A stretch of DNA of 64,000 nt from Gonocerus acuteangulatus (taxonomy: Eukaryota; Arthropoda; Insecta; Hemiptera; Coreidae): positions 150,857,577 to 150,921,576 of the forward strand of contig OX328123.1 of the NCBI GenBank assembly GCA_946811695.1, given 5' to 3'. Within the stretch, counting starts at the first letter, position 1, and every line of letters starts with the position of its first letter. This document shows positions 47,162 through 57,200 of this stretch, in pieces. The notes under the pieces are model-generated. The model did no database searches. It worked only from the letters and a program-made list of their open reading frames with translations, and was not told the DNA's origin. Made by a program: the position numbers and the translations under genes.

Positions 47162-47701
47162 AAAATATAGTAAGCAGAGATAAAATATAATAAGTATGCC
47201 ATTCATCTAATTATGAATCATGTAATGTAGGAGATTCGTGTAGTAAATCTGTGACAGTATACACCGTGTAAATCATATTAAAATGAAGCAAACCGGGACT
47301 AAGTTTTCAAGAAAGAACGACATTAAAATTTAAAGTGGAAAGTTAAATAAGGTTCTTATAGCACGCAAAGGGAAACTTAAATAGCCTAACTGCAATCATA
47401 CATAACTTAGTCTGTGTTATCATTCTAATTTAAAAGTCTCGTTTAAGTTTTAATGAAATCAACGAAATTATTTTTTTATTTATTTAATTATAGAGTTCCG
47501 CAACGTAGGCAAGAAACTCTTTAAAAGCAGTCAACTGAAAAATATGTCTTAGTACCTACCAATAAAACATGAACAAAAATACAACAAATAAATAAATGAT
47601 AAAGAAACTAAGGAAATAAATTATAACTGTAACAAAGGAAAGAAAAATTTAGAATAAAAAACATAAATATATATACATTCAAAGGGATAAAATTTAATTA
47701 T
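47162..47701. other. Probable 3' untranslated region of the adjoining LINE
   Basis: AT-rich sequence downstream, on the minus strand, of the LINE stop codon. No tail signal could be fixed. Confidence 0.35.
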
Positions 47702-48778
47702 TTACATTTTGGAGTATAACTTTGTGTGTTTTAGATACCTGAGTAGTGTACTAATGTGAGGGCTACCTTCTGTCAGTATGTCGTGTAAGTCGTAAGGTAT
47801 GGTCAGGTTATTGCGCAGTCTGCAGTTGGTAAGGTATGGTCAGGTTATTGCGCTGTCTGCAGTTGGTAAGGTATGGTCAGGTTATTGCGCTGTCTGCAGT
47901 TGGTAAGGTATGGTCAGGTTATTGCGCTGTCTGCAGTTGGTAAGGTATTGTCAGGTTATTGCGCTGTCTGCAGTTGGTAAGGTATGGTCAGTTTATTGCG
48001 CTGTCTGCAGTTGGTAAGGTATGGTCAGGTTATTGCGCTGTCTGCAGTTGGTAAGGTATGGTCAGGTTATTGCGCTGTCTGCAGTTGGTAAGGTATGGTC
48101 AGGTTATTGCGCTGTCTGCAGTTGGTAAGGTATGGTTAGGTTATTGCGCTGTCTGCAGTTGGTAAGGTATGGTCAGGTTATTGCGCTGTCTGCAGTTGGT
48201 AAGGTATGGTCAGGTTATTGCGCTGTCTGCAGTTGGTAAGCTATGGTCAGGTTATTGCGCTGTCTGCAGTTGGTAAGGTATGGTCAGGTTATTGCGCGGT
48301 CTGCAGTTGGTAAGTATATGTTTAACAGTCTGATTCTCGTTACAATATCTACAAGTTGGTCTGTCCTTTCTGTCTAGTAGGTAGGAATGGGTAAGTAAGG
48401 TGTGTCCAATACGAAGCCTGGATAGGATGACTTCGTCCCGACGAGAGATGTATTCATTTTTTCCAGGCCTTCGTTGTATTTTTAATTTCCCTCAACTTGG
48501 CATCAGTTTTTAGCCACTCACTTTCCCACTCGTACAGTGTGTTAGTTTGTAATGTTTTGTATAAGTCCGATGAAGTCACAGTATTCAAGTCCAGCGTAGG
48601 TCTTTTCGTCGCTTGTTTCGCTTGTAGGTCTACAGCTGTACTGAGTTTAATGTCCTCATGTCCTGGTAGCAACATAAATGTAATGCGTTTGCTATTGTTA
48701 TGTAATATGTGTATTTGTGAGAATATGTTGTTTATAATGGGATGTGTACTGTAAATCAACGAAATTAGATTCTAAAAA
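47702..48778 (-). pseudogene. LINE ORF2 C-terminus (RNase H end and knuckle), expanded by an internal array
   Basis: On the minus strand, 48759-48454 encodes the C-terminal half of an RNase H domain (STHPIINNIFSQIHI, then FMLLPGHEDI in place of the usual W-PGH-GI). After a frameshift in an A-run near 48470 come RRDEVILSRLRIGHTLLTHS, YLLDRKDRPTCRYC and NENQTVKHILTNC, the post-RNase H Cys/His knuckle of I/Jockey-group LINEs. Then a 37-bp segment is repeated 14 times (47793-48310). After it the frame resumes: PYDLHDILTEGSPHISTLLR, YLKHTKLYSKM and stop TAA at 47702-47704. 5'-truncated at about 48778, where family K begins. Confidence 0.85.
47793..48310. repeat. Tandem array, 14 x 37 bp, grown within a LINE reading frame
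   Basis: Unit TAAGGTATGGTCAGGTTATT GCGCTGTCTGCAGTTGG. On the minus strand each unit is the coding segment just after the zinc-knuckle Cys (CRQRNNLTIPYQL). As 37 is not a multiple of three, the array shifts frame at each unit. Confidence 0.95.
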
Positions 48779-48802
48779 GAAAACGAAAAACGCACAAATT
48801 CA

Positions 48803-48931
48803 AGTGTATTTTAGCACTTTCCTCCGAAGGAAAGTAGCTATTGAGGTTGGACTCATGAAGGAATTTTTGAAAAATTTCTTCAAATCTTTATCGATCCTAC
48901 CTAGTAGACACCGAAAATGACCCCCGTTAAA

Positions 48932-48992
<61 letters not shown>

Positions 48993-50058
48993 TATATATA
49001 TGTGTCTGTTAACACGATAGCGGCCAGAGTTTTTGTTTTTTCGTCACGAAACTTGGTATATAGCATTCAATTAGCAAACGATTGAACGAGTTCGTTAACC
49101 ACCAAAGTCGGTCCACCGGAAAGGGGGGTTTACCCCGAGCCCAAAACACTAATTTGACTATGTCAGCCGTAATATTTGTTATATTTCAACGAAACTTGGT
49201 ATTCGTAGTGGTAATATAGAGAGAAAAGTGAGATATTTAAATGAACCAAATCGGTTCATTAGAAGGGGGGGTTTACTCCGGACCCACAATACCAATTCGC
49301 CACTACCAGCCGTGATTTTTGTTATATTTCGACGAAACTCGGTATTCGTAGTCGTAATCTACAGGTAAATATGTGTTGTAAAAATAAACTAAATCGGTTC
49401 ATTAGGAGGGGGGTTTTCTCCGGACCCACAATACCAATTCGCCACTACCAGCCGTGATTTTTAGTATATTTCGACGAAACTCAGTATTCGTAGTGGTAAT
49501 CTACAGGTAAATATGTGTTGTAAAAATAAACTAAATCGGTTCATTAGAAGGGGGGGGGGTTTACTCCGGACCCAAATTCCTAATATACTCATGCCGGTCG
49601 TAATTTCTGCTGTATTGTAACGAAACGCGGTATACGTCGTGGGTAACTCATGAGAAAGAAGTGTTGTAAAAATTAGCTGAATCGGTCAATCGGAAAGGGG
49701 GGTTTACTTTGTAATATATTTCAATAGAAAAGCCCGCCAGACGTAGGTTCACAAAGCCGCCGCAAGGAGCGCTTTCTACCACTAGAGGGACTGTATCCTG
49801 TTCCTGCGTTAGATCAAAATACGATAATATGAGGTTTTTTGAATTTATTACGTAGCGTAATAGGTACCATGTGTAAACATAACTCTAGAAGCAAATTAAG
49901 AATTGATCAGTTACTCATTACAAATTTAAAAGAGAACTATTCATGTTTTTATTTTATTTATGTAGGATATTTTAAGCAAATTGTTCTGGAAAGCAGTCTA
50001 CACTACCCAAATTCTGAGGAAAGTGCTTAGTTATGCAGCTCCTGCGTGACGGACTTTT
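48803..50058 (-). mobile_element. Family K repeat, copy 2
   Basis: Reverse-orientation, near-full copy. The left end in window coordinates is ATTTTAGCACTTTCCTCCGA, followed by CGAAAATGACCCCCGTTAAA and a TA tract. The right end is CTCCTGCGTGACGGACTTTT. The AGCACTTTCCTC block occurs near both ends in opposite orientation. Confidence 0.85.
48938..48998. repeat. (TA)n microsatellite inside family K
   Basis: Lies at the same element position as the TA tracts of copies 1 and 3. Confidence 0.95.
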
Positions 50059-50306
50059 ATTTAAATATACATTGGGCCTATTTAATTGTTTTAATATAGT
50101 TTGTTAGATAAATGTTTGTACTTTATATTAGTTTTATTTCATTTCCAAGAGAGATTTGCATTTATAAGGATATTACACTTACTAAATAACTAGATCAGGC
50201 AAATAATATCGTTACACAATATCATATTTCTGGCCCCACACTTGAACGTATCTGTTGCAGTTGCACTCATGAAAGGAGTTTAGAAAAACTTTTTCAAATC
50301 TTCATC
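50059..50306. other. AT-rich, then a family K-like end fragment
   Basis: From about 50262 the text (ACTCATGAAAGGAGTTTAGA, CTTTTTCAAATCTTCATC) matches the 48850-48900 end of family K, interrupted by a LINE insertion. Confidence 0.5.
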
Positions 50307-50617
50307 CCCGATTCCTAAATTTCTTTTCTGAAGTCCTAACCCACCCCAATCCTCTTGGCAGATCCCTCTCTTCCAATGGTATTCCTGATAATCCTCCTCG
50401 CCGCCTCCACCGCCATTGGACACGAGACAACATACTGCAAGAGTTCAACCAATTTTGCATTAAAATAAGATAAGACCAGAACTGTCATTGGGAGTAGCAG
50501 TAATGTCTGCCTTCTCCCCTCGTCTCATCCAGTGTGTAGCCATTGTTACTAATTCTACATATTTGTACAGATTTAATTTTTTTCTTTAAAAAAATAAAAT
50601 AAAATAAATTAAAATTA
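50307..50617 (+). mobile_element. Jockey-like LINE 3' end, second copy
   Basis: Encodes HPNPLGRSLSSNGIPDNPPR and RLHRHWTRDNI, matching the end of the LINE at 33430-33520 (HPNPEGLS, DNPPRRLKRQWPRDN). It has a similar 3' end (TTTGTACAGATTT plus A-rich tail). Flanking direct repeats AAATCTTCATC (50296-50306) and AAATCTTTATC (50618-50628) differ at one base. Confidence 0.8.
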
Positions 50618-50763
50618 AAATCTTTATCGAACCCAATCTTCACCAATGTGTGTGCCATTGTGTCTGTGTGTGCGCCTGTTAAGACAATAGTGACCGCTCT
50701 TTTTTGATCGAAAAGTCCTGTGGAGCCGGGGAGTAAGTAAGTTAAGAAACGTTAAAAAAAGTT

Positions 50764-50765
<2 letters not shown>
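50618..50765 (-). mobile_element. Family K-like end fragment, continued
   Basis: Words TGTGCGCCTGTTAAGACAAT and TTTTTTGATCGAAAAGTC echo the GTGTCTGTTAACACGATAG and CGTCACGAAAC of family K. Confidence 0.4.

Positions 50766-50822
<57 letters not shown>
50766..50822. repeat. (TA)n microsatellite
   Basis: TA run adjoining the hammerhead-like repeat that follows. Confidence 0.95.
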
Positions 50823-50824
<2 letters not shown>

Positions 50825-51203
50825 TTGATGTTATTTTTTGTCGCTGGGATAGTATTTTTAGATGGAACGGCATTTTTCTCCAGCGGTGGTACTCCTCCTC
50901 ACTTCTTCCCGGAATATTTCGATGGATTCATCTCCATCTTCTTCAGCCAGGTACTTGTTTCTTCCAGGGGAAAGACTGGTGGTAGCCAAGGGAATGATAT
51001 TTTTCTCGATCTGGGCGCCTTTTCTCCCCTCTAGCCACAGTATCGGCGGACGAATGGTGTTGAAGCTCCCTGGTGTAGTTGGGATTCTGTCCGTTGGCAG
51101 CGCTGATGGTATTGCGTCTTTTTTCTCTCCTGCTTCTATTTTCCTCGCCGTAAGGTTTTATATGCTTGATGTTATTTAGCGACGAAAAATTACATCAAGC
51201 ATA
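50823..51203 (-). mobile_element. Hammerhead-motif repeat, related to 12311-12590
   Basis: Minus strand shares CACCGCTGGAGA, ATGTGATTC-type words and the motif core with 12311-12590 and 63458-63600. A short palindrome (TATGCTTGATGT at 51161 with its complement at 51192) lies at the far end, and TTGATGTTATTTTTTGTCGC also appears at 50825. Confidence 0.55.
50917..50946 (-). ncRNA. Hammerhead-like motif, site 5
   Basis: Minus strand CTGAAGA, extra A, GATGG pairing with CCATC around AGATGAAT, then GAAA. Compared with site 1 (GTCGG/CCGAC), both strands of the stem changed together while pairing was kept. Confidence 0.55.
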
Positions 51204-51654
51204 TAATAACTTTATACTAATTTCAATGCGGTTAGAATCCTAAGCGGGGAATGTGACTCTACGTCATCGGTTCAATATAAATTTTCGTATTTTCGTGCTA
51301 GGCGGAAGGTCAAATAATAAAAACTTCACCATACAGTTTCACCAACTTTATTACGTCCCTTCATGTTTCACACCTTTTTTGGTGCCTCTTAAGTGGAAAA
51401 AAAATTACAAATGTAAAACTTACAGCCTCAACCTGAGGAGGATAACCTTCCACCAGTACGGCCACGTATAGACTGATCATGGTCTGAAAGAATCCAACAT
51501 GGCGAAATATAATCAGCTGATCGATAATCGATAGGTCATACTTTTTAAAATTAATTTCCAGAAAAATTAAAACCATCTTCCCACCCTTCAATTAAAACAT
51601 ATTTTTATTTTATGTCAAATAAGTTAATAAAAATAGTATTCAAATGTAGTATTT
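51204..51654. other. No gene seen
   Basis: Nothing recognised. Confidence 0.5.
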
Positions 51655-51960
51655 CAGTTTTTTTATTTACCACTTTCTTTTGTATTTTTTATGATATGGA
51701 TATTTTCCTTAATTCTTCTTTTCAATATCTCTTTCTTTACCTAATGTGCTAATATTTTTAAAATCAAACTATGTTTATATTTTATAGCATGATAAGCCAA
51801 CGCTGTTTTATTATCTCCTTTATCAATACTTTGCGCATGCTGTTTAATTAGTTTTCCAAGTAACTGTTCTGATTCACCTATATATGATTTAATACAGCTA
51901 TTGCAGTTCCGCTTACGTTCGAATTGTCTTGCTGAAAAATTCATCACTGATGAAGATTAA
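51655..51960 (-). pseudogene. Penelope-like element GIY-YIG endonuclease relic
   Basis: The minus-strand frame 51947-51741 reads RNCNSCIKSYIGESEQLLGK, then LIKQHAQSIDKGDNKTALAY and HAIKYKHSL. CX2C followed by a YIG-E motif, then R/K-LIKQH and two spaced His (H-AIKYKH) is the layout of the C-terminal GIY-YIG endonuclease of Penelope-like retroelements, in which the CCHH motif precedes or surrounds the nuclease core. After the stop, KRRIKENIHIIKNTKESGK fits the family's usual tail (ENI-IIKN). The catalytic Arg expected after YIG is not clear. The reverse transcriptase is not found nearby. Short, diverged and stop-containing, so a dead 5'-truncated copy. Confidence 0.7.
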
Positions 51961-52630
51961 GAAAACGGACAGTTGAATAATAATTTTAAATTTTCTTTCT
52001 ACTTCGAATAGAGAAGAAAATTAAAACTGGGTAAATATGTCAATAACTTGGAGGAACCAACGCTCCTAAGCAAACAGAGAGAACTCGAACAATGAAATAA
52101 CTTAGTGATAATAGGAGGGAAATCGTTATGCCAGGTTACATTGTGTGCTTGATACAATGGCGAATAATACCCAATTAAACAACGGTCTTACGGGGAAACG
52201 GGTTTATGATTTCCTTCTACACTATGAATAATATATTCTTCGAGAGATACGGAATACAATTCGTCAGACATCGTGAAAGACAAACTGACTGAGGTTGTGT
52301 AGAATGTTAGGTCTCTCGCCTTCGAACATGGAAGGTATACGCCCTGAGGCTATGAGAGTTGAGGATTCAATACCTCATATCAGCTCTCATTTAAAATGCA
52401 TGACTCTTTATACGGCCTCATAGCCGGGAGCAGGGCCTCATAAAATAACCTTCACGGATTCCGTCTGATCAAACACACTTATCGTCAAAAACCCTTCGGA
52501 TGACACTTTCGCCTTATTTATTGCGCACTTTTGCTATAATCATTACCTCATTTTGTTTATATTCATATATATTTTTTAAAAATAAACCCTGCCTTTTAAG
52601 GGAAAATAATTTTCTTATATTAAAATAGTA
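51961..52630. other. No gene seen
   Basis: 51949-51975 contains CTGATGAAGATTAAGAAAAC, which has both hammerhead-like core words but no stem between them. Otherwise unrecognised. Confidence 0.45.
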
Positions 52631-52647
52631 TATATATATGAGTGTCT

Positions 52648-52845
52648 CAAAAACTTTGAGGTTGCTGGCAGAGAAGGAAGATCTTCAGGTAAATGAAAAA
52701 ACGTCTAGTTCCTTCACAACAGTTCAGCCCTCAGCAGTGAAGCTGAACTCATTATAGTTCTGAGGATGGTAGCAAGAGCTACCGAAAGCGCTCAGCGTGG
52801 AAATAAACTGTTGTGAAGGAACTAGACGTTTTTTCATTTACCTGG
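52648..52845. mobile_element. 198-bp insertion with inverted arms and hammerhead-like motif
   Basis: A perfect 12-bp TSD ATATGAGTGTCT flanks it (52636-52647, 52846-52857). Arms of about 40 bp (CAGGTAAATGAAAAAACGTC and onward, 52684-52724) pair with 52806-52843. The motif is in the loop between the arms. No coding sequence. Confidence 0.8.
52760..52787 (+). ncRNA. Hammerhead-like motif, site 6
   Basis: CTGAGGA, extra T, GGTAGC pairing with GCTACC around AAGA, then GAAA and GCGCTCAGCGTGG, which can form a short hairpin CGCT/AGCG where stem III would be. Confidence 0.55.
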
Positions 52846-53734
52846 ATATGAGTGTCTGTTAACATGCCAGCCTGAAGGGTATTTATTTTTTAGTCACGAA
52901 ACTTGGCGTTCATTGGGCAAACGATTGAACGAGTTCGTTAATCGGTATTCGTTGTGGTCATCTAAAAAGAAAAATACGTTATAAAAATAAACTAAATCCG
53001 TTCATTAGAAGGGGTTTTAACCCGGAGCGAAAATATCCTCGTACCGGTCATAATTTCTGTTGTATTGTAACGAAACTCCGAATATGTGTTGTTTATCTAA
53101 TTAGAAAGAAACGTAAAAAAATGAACTAAATCGGTCTAACGGAAAGCGGTTTTTCTTCGTAGTACGTCAGAATAGAACTTTCGTGTATTTATTAAGTAGT
53201 TTAGTATCAAGCATACACAAAACTCTGCAAGGAAATTATTTAAAACATTAATAATTAAAATATATTGATTACAAGTGTAAAAGATCAGAATTATTCAGGA
53301 ATGCAGTCTACACTACCCAAATTCTGAGGAATGGATAGATAGATAGATAGATATGGAGTTTGGCGCTCTACTACTAGGTTATTTGCGCCTTCCAATATGT
53401 TGGTTCGAAAAGGTTTGGGTTCTTTTATAAATGTTTGATTTAGGTATTTAATTAAATTTTGAGACGTCTGTGAGTTTGTGGGATAGGTTTAGTTACAAAT
53501 TGTTAAAAATAATTAGTTACAGATTATATCATTTATTAGTTAAAGACCATTACAGTCATTATCTTAAAATCCAATATGGCAATTATAATTTAAATCAAGA
53601 CTATTATAACTTAAACTAAGACTATATAATTTAAACTAAGACTATGACAATTATAATTTAAATTAAGAGAATTATAATAAAATTAGACTAATTACAATCT
53701 TTTCGTAAACTTTATTAATATAATATTGATGTGA

Positions 53735-53736
<2 letters not shown>

Positions 53737-53791
<55 letters not shown>
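53737..53791. repeat. (TA)n microsatellite in a LINE 3' UTR
   Basis: TA run followed by ~190 bp of T-rich low-complexity sequence. Confidence 0.95.
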
Positions 53792-53793
<2 letters not shown>

Positions 53794-53970
53794 CTTTTTT
53801 ATTATTATTTTTTTTTAATATTTATATTTTTTTAATCTTTTTATTTTTTTTATTTTATTATTATTTTTTTTTTATTTTATCTTATTATTTTTTTTATTTT
53901 TTTTATTTTATTTATTTTGTTATATATATTTTTTTAATTTATTTATTTATTTATTTTTATTATTTTTTTT

Positions 53971-54145
53971 TCATATATTTTGCAGGAGGTTTGCATCCTT
54001 AAGGAATGAAATTAAGAGGGGGATTATTTTGGTTGAATCAGAGAGTGCTTCCTTTAATGATCGTGGCACATGATGTTTTTTAAACAGGTTTTCGTACCGG
54101 GGGCATTCTTCAAATATATGGACTACAGTCCATATATTTTAATAT
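53971..54145 (-). pseudogene. LINE ORF2 C-terminal 57 codons
   Basis: Minus strand reads WTVVHIFEECPRYENLFKKH, then HVPRSLKEALSDSTK and LLISFLKDANLLQNI and stop (TGA). This is the end of the Cys/His knuckle (TV-HI--ECP) and the terminal L--FLK---L motif of I/Jockey-group ORF2. The frame is intact over the retained part, so the insertion is young. The rest of the ORF was lost at 5' truncation. Confidence 0.8.
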
Positions 54146-54287
54146 ATTCTGAGGAATGTGCTTAGTTATGTTGCTCCTGCGTGAGGAAATTTTTAAGATT
54201 AATATGTATTTTTTCCCTTTAATGTTAAGTAGCATAGAATTGGTTTTGGTTTAGACAGGTTTTAACTGTACGTAATGTACTTATGAC

Positions 54288-55345
54288 CAGAGATGGGCAT
54301 CATTTTATTTATTAATAAAAATACGAATTTATCCGTACTTCATATATTTGTGAATACGAATATGAATAAATTCGTACTTCATATATTTGTGAATACGAAT
54401 ATAAATAAATTCGTATTTATAAGTGTGAATACGAATTTATTTTTATTCACATATATTAAATATAAAAATACAAATACAATTTTATTCGCAAATTTTCGTG
54501 CGAATACAAATAAATTCACAGAAAAAATTGTAAATAATCACAAAAAATGTGAATATTTACAAAAAATCAAGTGATTACAAAAAAAAAAAATCACATCAAA
54601 ATATACGAATACAAAGTTATTCACATTATAATTTGTGAATAAAAATTTATTCACAACAAAATTCGCAAATAAATTATGAATTTATTTGTATTAAGATGAT
54701 ATTACGAAAGTTATTGAGGGTGATATTTTTTTTTAATGCGTTTAACGTCTAGGTTATTAGCGCCTAAATTTTTTTTTTACCCTGAGTCCGCCGCGGAACC
54801 ACCAGCCATGCTGCAGGGACACAGTTTGTTATCTGTACTTCTATAAAAAAAATAAAAAAAAAAAATGGAGGTACAGATAACAAAGTATGTCCCTGCAGCA
54901 TGGCTGGTGGTTCACCTTCAATAACTTTCGTAATATCATCTAAATACGAATAAATTCATAATTTATTTGCGAATTTTATTGTGAATAAATTTTTATTCAC
55001 AAATTATAATGTGAATAAATTTGTATTCGTATATTTTAATGTGATTTTTTTTTTGTAATCACTTGATTATTTGTAAATATTCACATTTTTTGTGATTATT
55101 TACAATTTTTTCTGTGAATTTATTTGTATTCGCAGGAAAATTTGCGAATAAAATTTTATTTGTATTTTTAAATTTAATGTATGTGAATAAAAATAAATTC
55201 GTATTCACACTTATGAATACGAATTTATTTATATTCGTATTCACAATTATATGAAGTACGAATTTATTCATATTCGTATTCACAAATATATGAAGTACGA
55301 ATAAATTCGTATTTTTATTTATAAATAAACTTATGCCCATCTCTG
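54288..55345. mobile_element. hAT-like fold-back element, 1058 bp
   Basis: Perfect 8-bp TSD CTTATGAC (54280-54287, 55346-55353). Termini CAGAGATGGGCAT match as inverted repeats. Each half (~480 bp) is a diverged complement of the other, built of GAATACGAATAAATTCGTAT-like blocks. The centre has a second palindrome around CCTGCAGCATGGCTGGTGG. 93-codon frames on the two arms are side effects of the repeat and not genes. The 8-bp TSD and CAGAGATGGGCA end support hAT. Confidence 0.88.
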
Positions 55346-55353
55346 CTTATGAC

Positions 55354-55743
55354 AAGTTATAAGTAGTTTTTAATCCTCTTTATTGCTTACTTTGTTATTC
55401 CTCTCAAGCAGAGACAAGTAGTCTCAGGTATCTCTCAGTATTGGAGATTTTAATCCTGCTACTATTTTTGGTGTAAAAAAATGTATAATGCTAGATTACT
55501 TCAAACGTAAGCATATTTTTGAATTTATTTGACGAAATATAAATTATTGTTCAACGATTGTATTTGTTCTTGAATCGACATTCTAAAACAAATCAAAGAA
55601 TCATGTCGATATCATTTTCTAAACTCGATAAATAAAATAAAGCATTTTCAACCTATTTTATTTTATTTCTCGGCTCCTAAGGCGAATTGCACGGAACTTT
55701 CGGACACGTGTCGACTATTTTTCAATGGAGAATCAACAGAAAA
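55354..55743. other. No gene seen
   Basis: Nothing recognised. Confidence 0.5.
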
Positions 55744-56448
55744 ACTAAAAAGTCCTACTTGCAGGAGCTGCGTCATCTTAGTGCGGTTCTGATCTTATAC
55801 CTAGGGTCATTTGGAAAGATTGAAATAGAAACAGTTATTATTTTCGTTCGACGTTTCGTGAAATGTTTTATGGAACGTGACAAAGGGCCAGCTTTCCCTT
55901 TTACATGAGACACCCTACAGCTGGGTAGGCCAGCCTCGCTAGTTTCACAGTTCAATGCATTGAAACATATCAGAATCTCTCTAATTTTTTTGACTTGTTC
56001 TAACACAAAACTAATTCTACAAATATGTGAAATTTATAATAAAAAACAACCAATTAAAAATTGAGCTAAACAACTACGAAAACCCGTTTAAAAGAACAAG
56101 ACAAACGCATTTGAAGTTTTAAGCACTTATTTTTCCGATTGACATCGTATAATTAAAATTTTCCTTAGAACATGTTCAATAGAGGACATAGTAAGCTTTT
56201 GAATGACAACCTTCCACTTCCCACGATTACCTAACCGTTTTCGAGATATTAAGGAAAATATTTGAAGATCCCAAAATTTTTCATGTTTATTAATAAAATA
56301 TGTTATTCTAATCCTTTCTTAACTCCAACAGTAACCAAAATTGAACGTCTTTCTTAATATGAATTTTAAACATGCATAAAATATTTTAACTTAATCCGAT
56401 GATTTTAAGTACCCCAACCAAAAACTTTATTCGGCAACTATTTTTCAA
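55744..56448 (+). mobile_element. Family S interspersed repeat, copy 1
   Basis: Starts AAAAAGTCCTACTTGCAGGA and is alignable by eye over ~650 bp with 62746-63362 (AAATTTTTCATGTTTAT, TCTAATCCTT-CTTAACTCC, AAATATTTTAACTTAATC). Its start resembles that of family K (AGTCCGTCACGCAGGAGCTG). Fragments at 7080, 11764 and 37105. Non-coding. Confidence 0.7.
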
Positions 56449-56642
56449 TTTTTCTCTAAAACCGTTAAAGCTAACGCCTTAAGAATCAGTTCGTTCGCTT
56501 TCCTTTGCCAAGACGCCTATAAAACGTGTACTTGCAAGCATATGATGTAAGCGTAACGATTTTTTCGCGCGAATGTCACTCCAAAAACCATGTTATACCC
56601 TCGCAGATACGTTTACGACGGTTCTGGATTTGTTCAGAGTTG
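56449..56642. other. No feature seen
   Basis: Nothing recognised. Confidence 0.5.
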
Positions 56643-56912
56643 CGATAAATTGACCATAGGTCATAGTACATTGCACAAATAATCAGTGTTTACATCTGTT
56701 CGTGTAGAAGTGTCGAGAATAGTAGAAGCCAATACATTTATCTCTGAAATTAAATTCTTCTCTTTATAATCAGTGTTTACACCTGATGGTATAGAAGTGT
56801 CGACACACGATAGAAATATATATCTCAGACATAAATTGTTCGCAGTTTACATTAGTCATAATTTCTTTCTGACATAAATATCCTGCAATAACTATCAGGT
56901 GCAAACGCACCC
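56643..56912 (-). mobile_element. PIF/Harbinger-like MITE, copy 2
   Basis: Reverse-orientation, shortened copy of 26388-26802. Shared words are GTATAGAAGTGTCGACAC, CCTGCAATAACTATCAGGTG and the end GCAAACGCACCC. Confidence 0.7.
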
Positions 56913-57009
56913 TCACACTAAGGGTTTTTTCGGGGCTGATATACTTCAGAAGATTGATTGGCCTCTCAACTAATCTGGGTTACTTCCAACAACCTAATCG
57001 CACGTTTCT

Positions 57010-57200
57010 ACGCTTATTAGGTGGTATTTATTAAATTATTCACTGATTTTCACATCACTACCAGTTCATTACTGACGAGCTGTGACTAGATCGGTTCAGA
57101 ACCAATCAAGGTAACTCACGTTGGCAGCTGTCGGTCAAACGATCTCATACTGGATCAGATCGGGAGAAGTACGGGCTGAACGTACATCAGTACAGCTGTC
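57010..57200 (+). mobile_element. Degraded right end of the 40341-41068 TIR family
   Basis: GAGCTGTGACTAGATCGG, AACGATCTCATACTGGATC and GATCGGGAGAAGTACGGG follow 40940-41060. Confidence 0.6.

Larger units (their letters stand above)
53334..54145 (-). mobile_element. 5'-truncated LINE insertion with (TATC)n tail
   Basis: A perfect 13-bp TSD ATTCTGAGGAATG (53321-53333, 54146-54158) within family K. On the minus strand the insertion starts in the ORF2 end, then a T/A-rich 3' UTR with a TA tract (53737-53791), a terminal GGCGCAAATAACC...GAGCGCC hairpin-like block and a (TATC)n tail (window 53334-53353). Confidence 0.85.
52631..54190 (-). mobile_element. Family K repeat, copy 4, split by two insertions
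   Basis: K sequence occurs at 52631-52647, 52858-53333 and 54159-54190 (GTGTCTGTTAACATGCC, TCACGAAACTTGG, then CTACCCAAATTCTGAGGAAT and TTAGTTATGTTGCTCCTGCG). The gaps are filled by insertions with their own TSDs. Confidence 0.8.

Noticed and set aside
51949..51975. CTGATGA...GAAAAC next to the Penelope relic
   Set aside because: Both core words are present, but the bases between cannot form a stem; kept only as a note.
54293..55340. Two similar 93-codon frames on opposite strands
   Set aside because: They are the two arms of the hAT-like fold-back; Asn/Thr/Phe-rich text comes from the repeated blocks.
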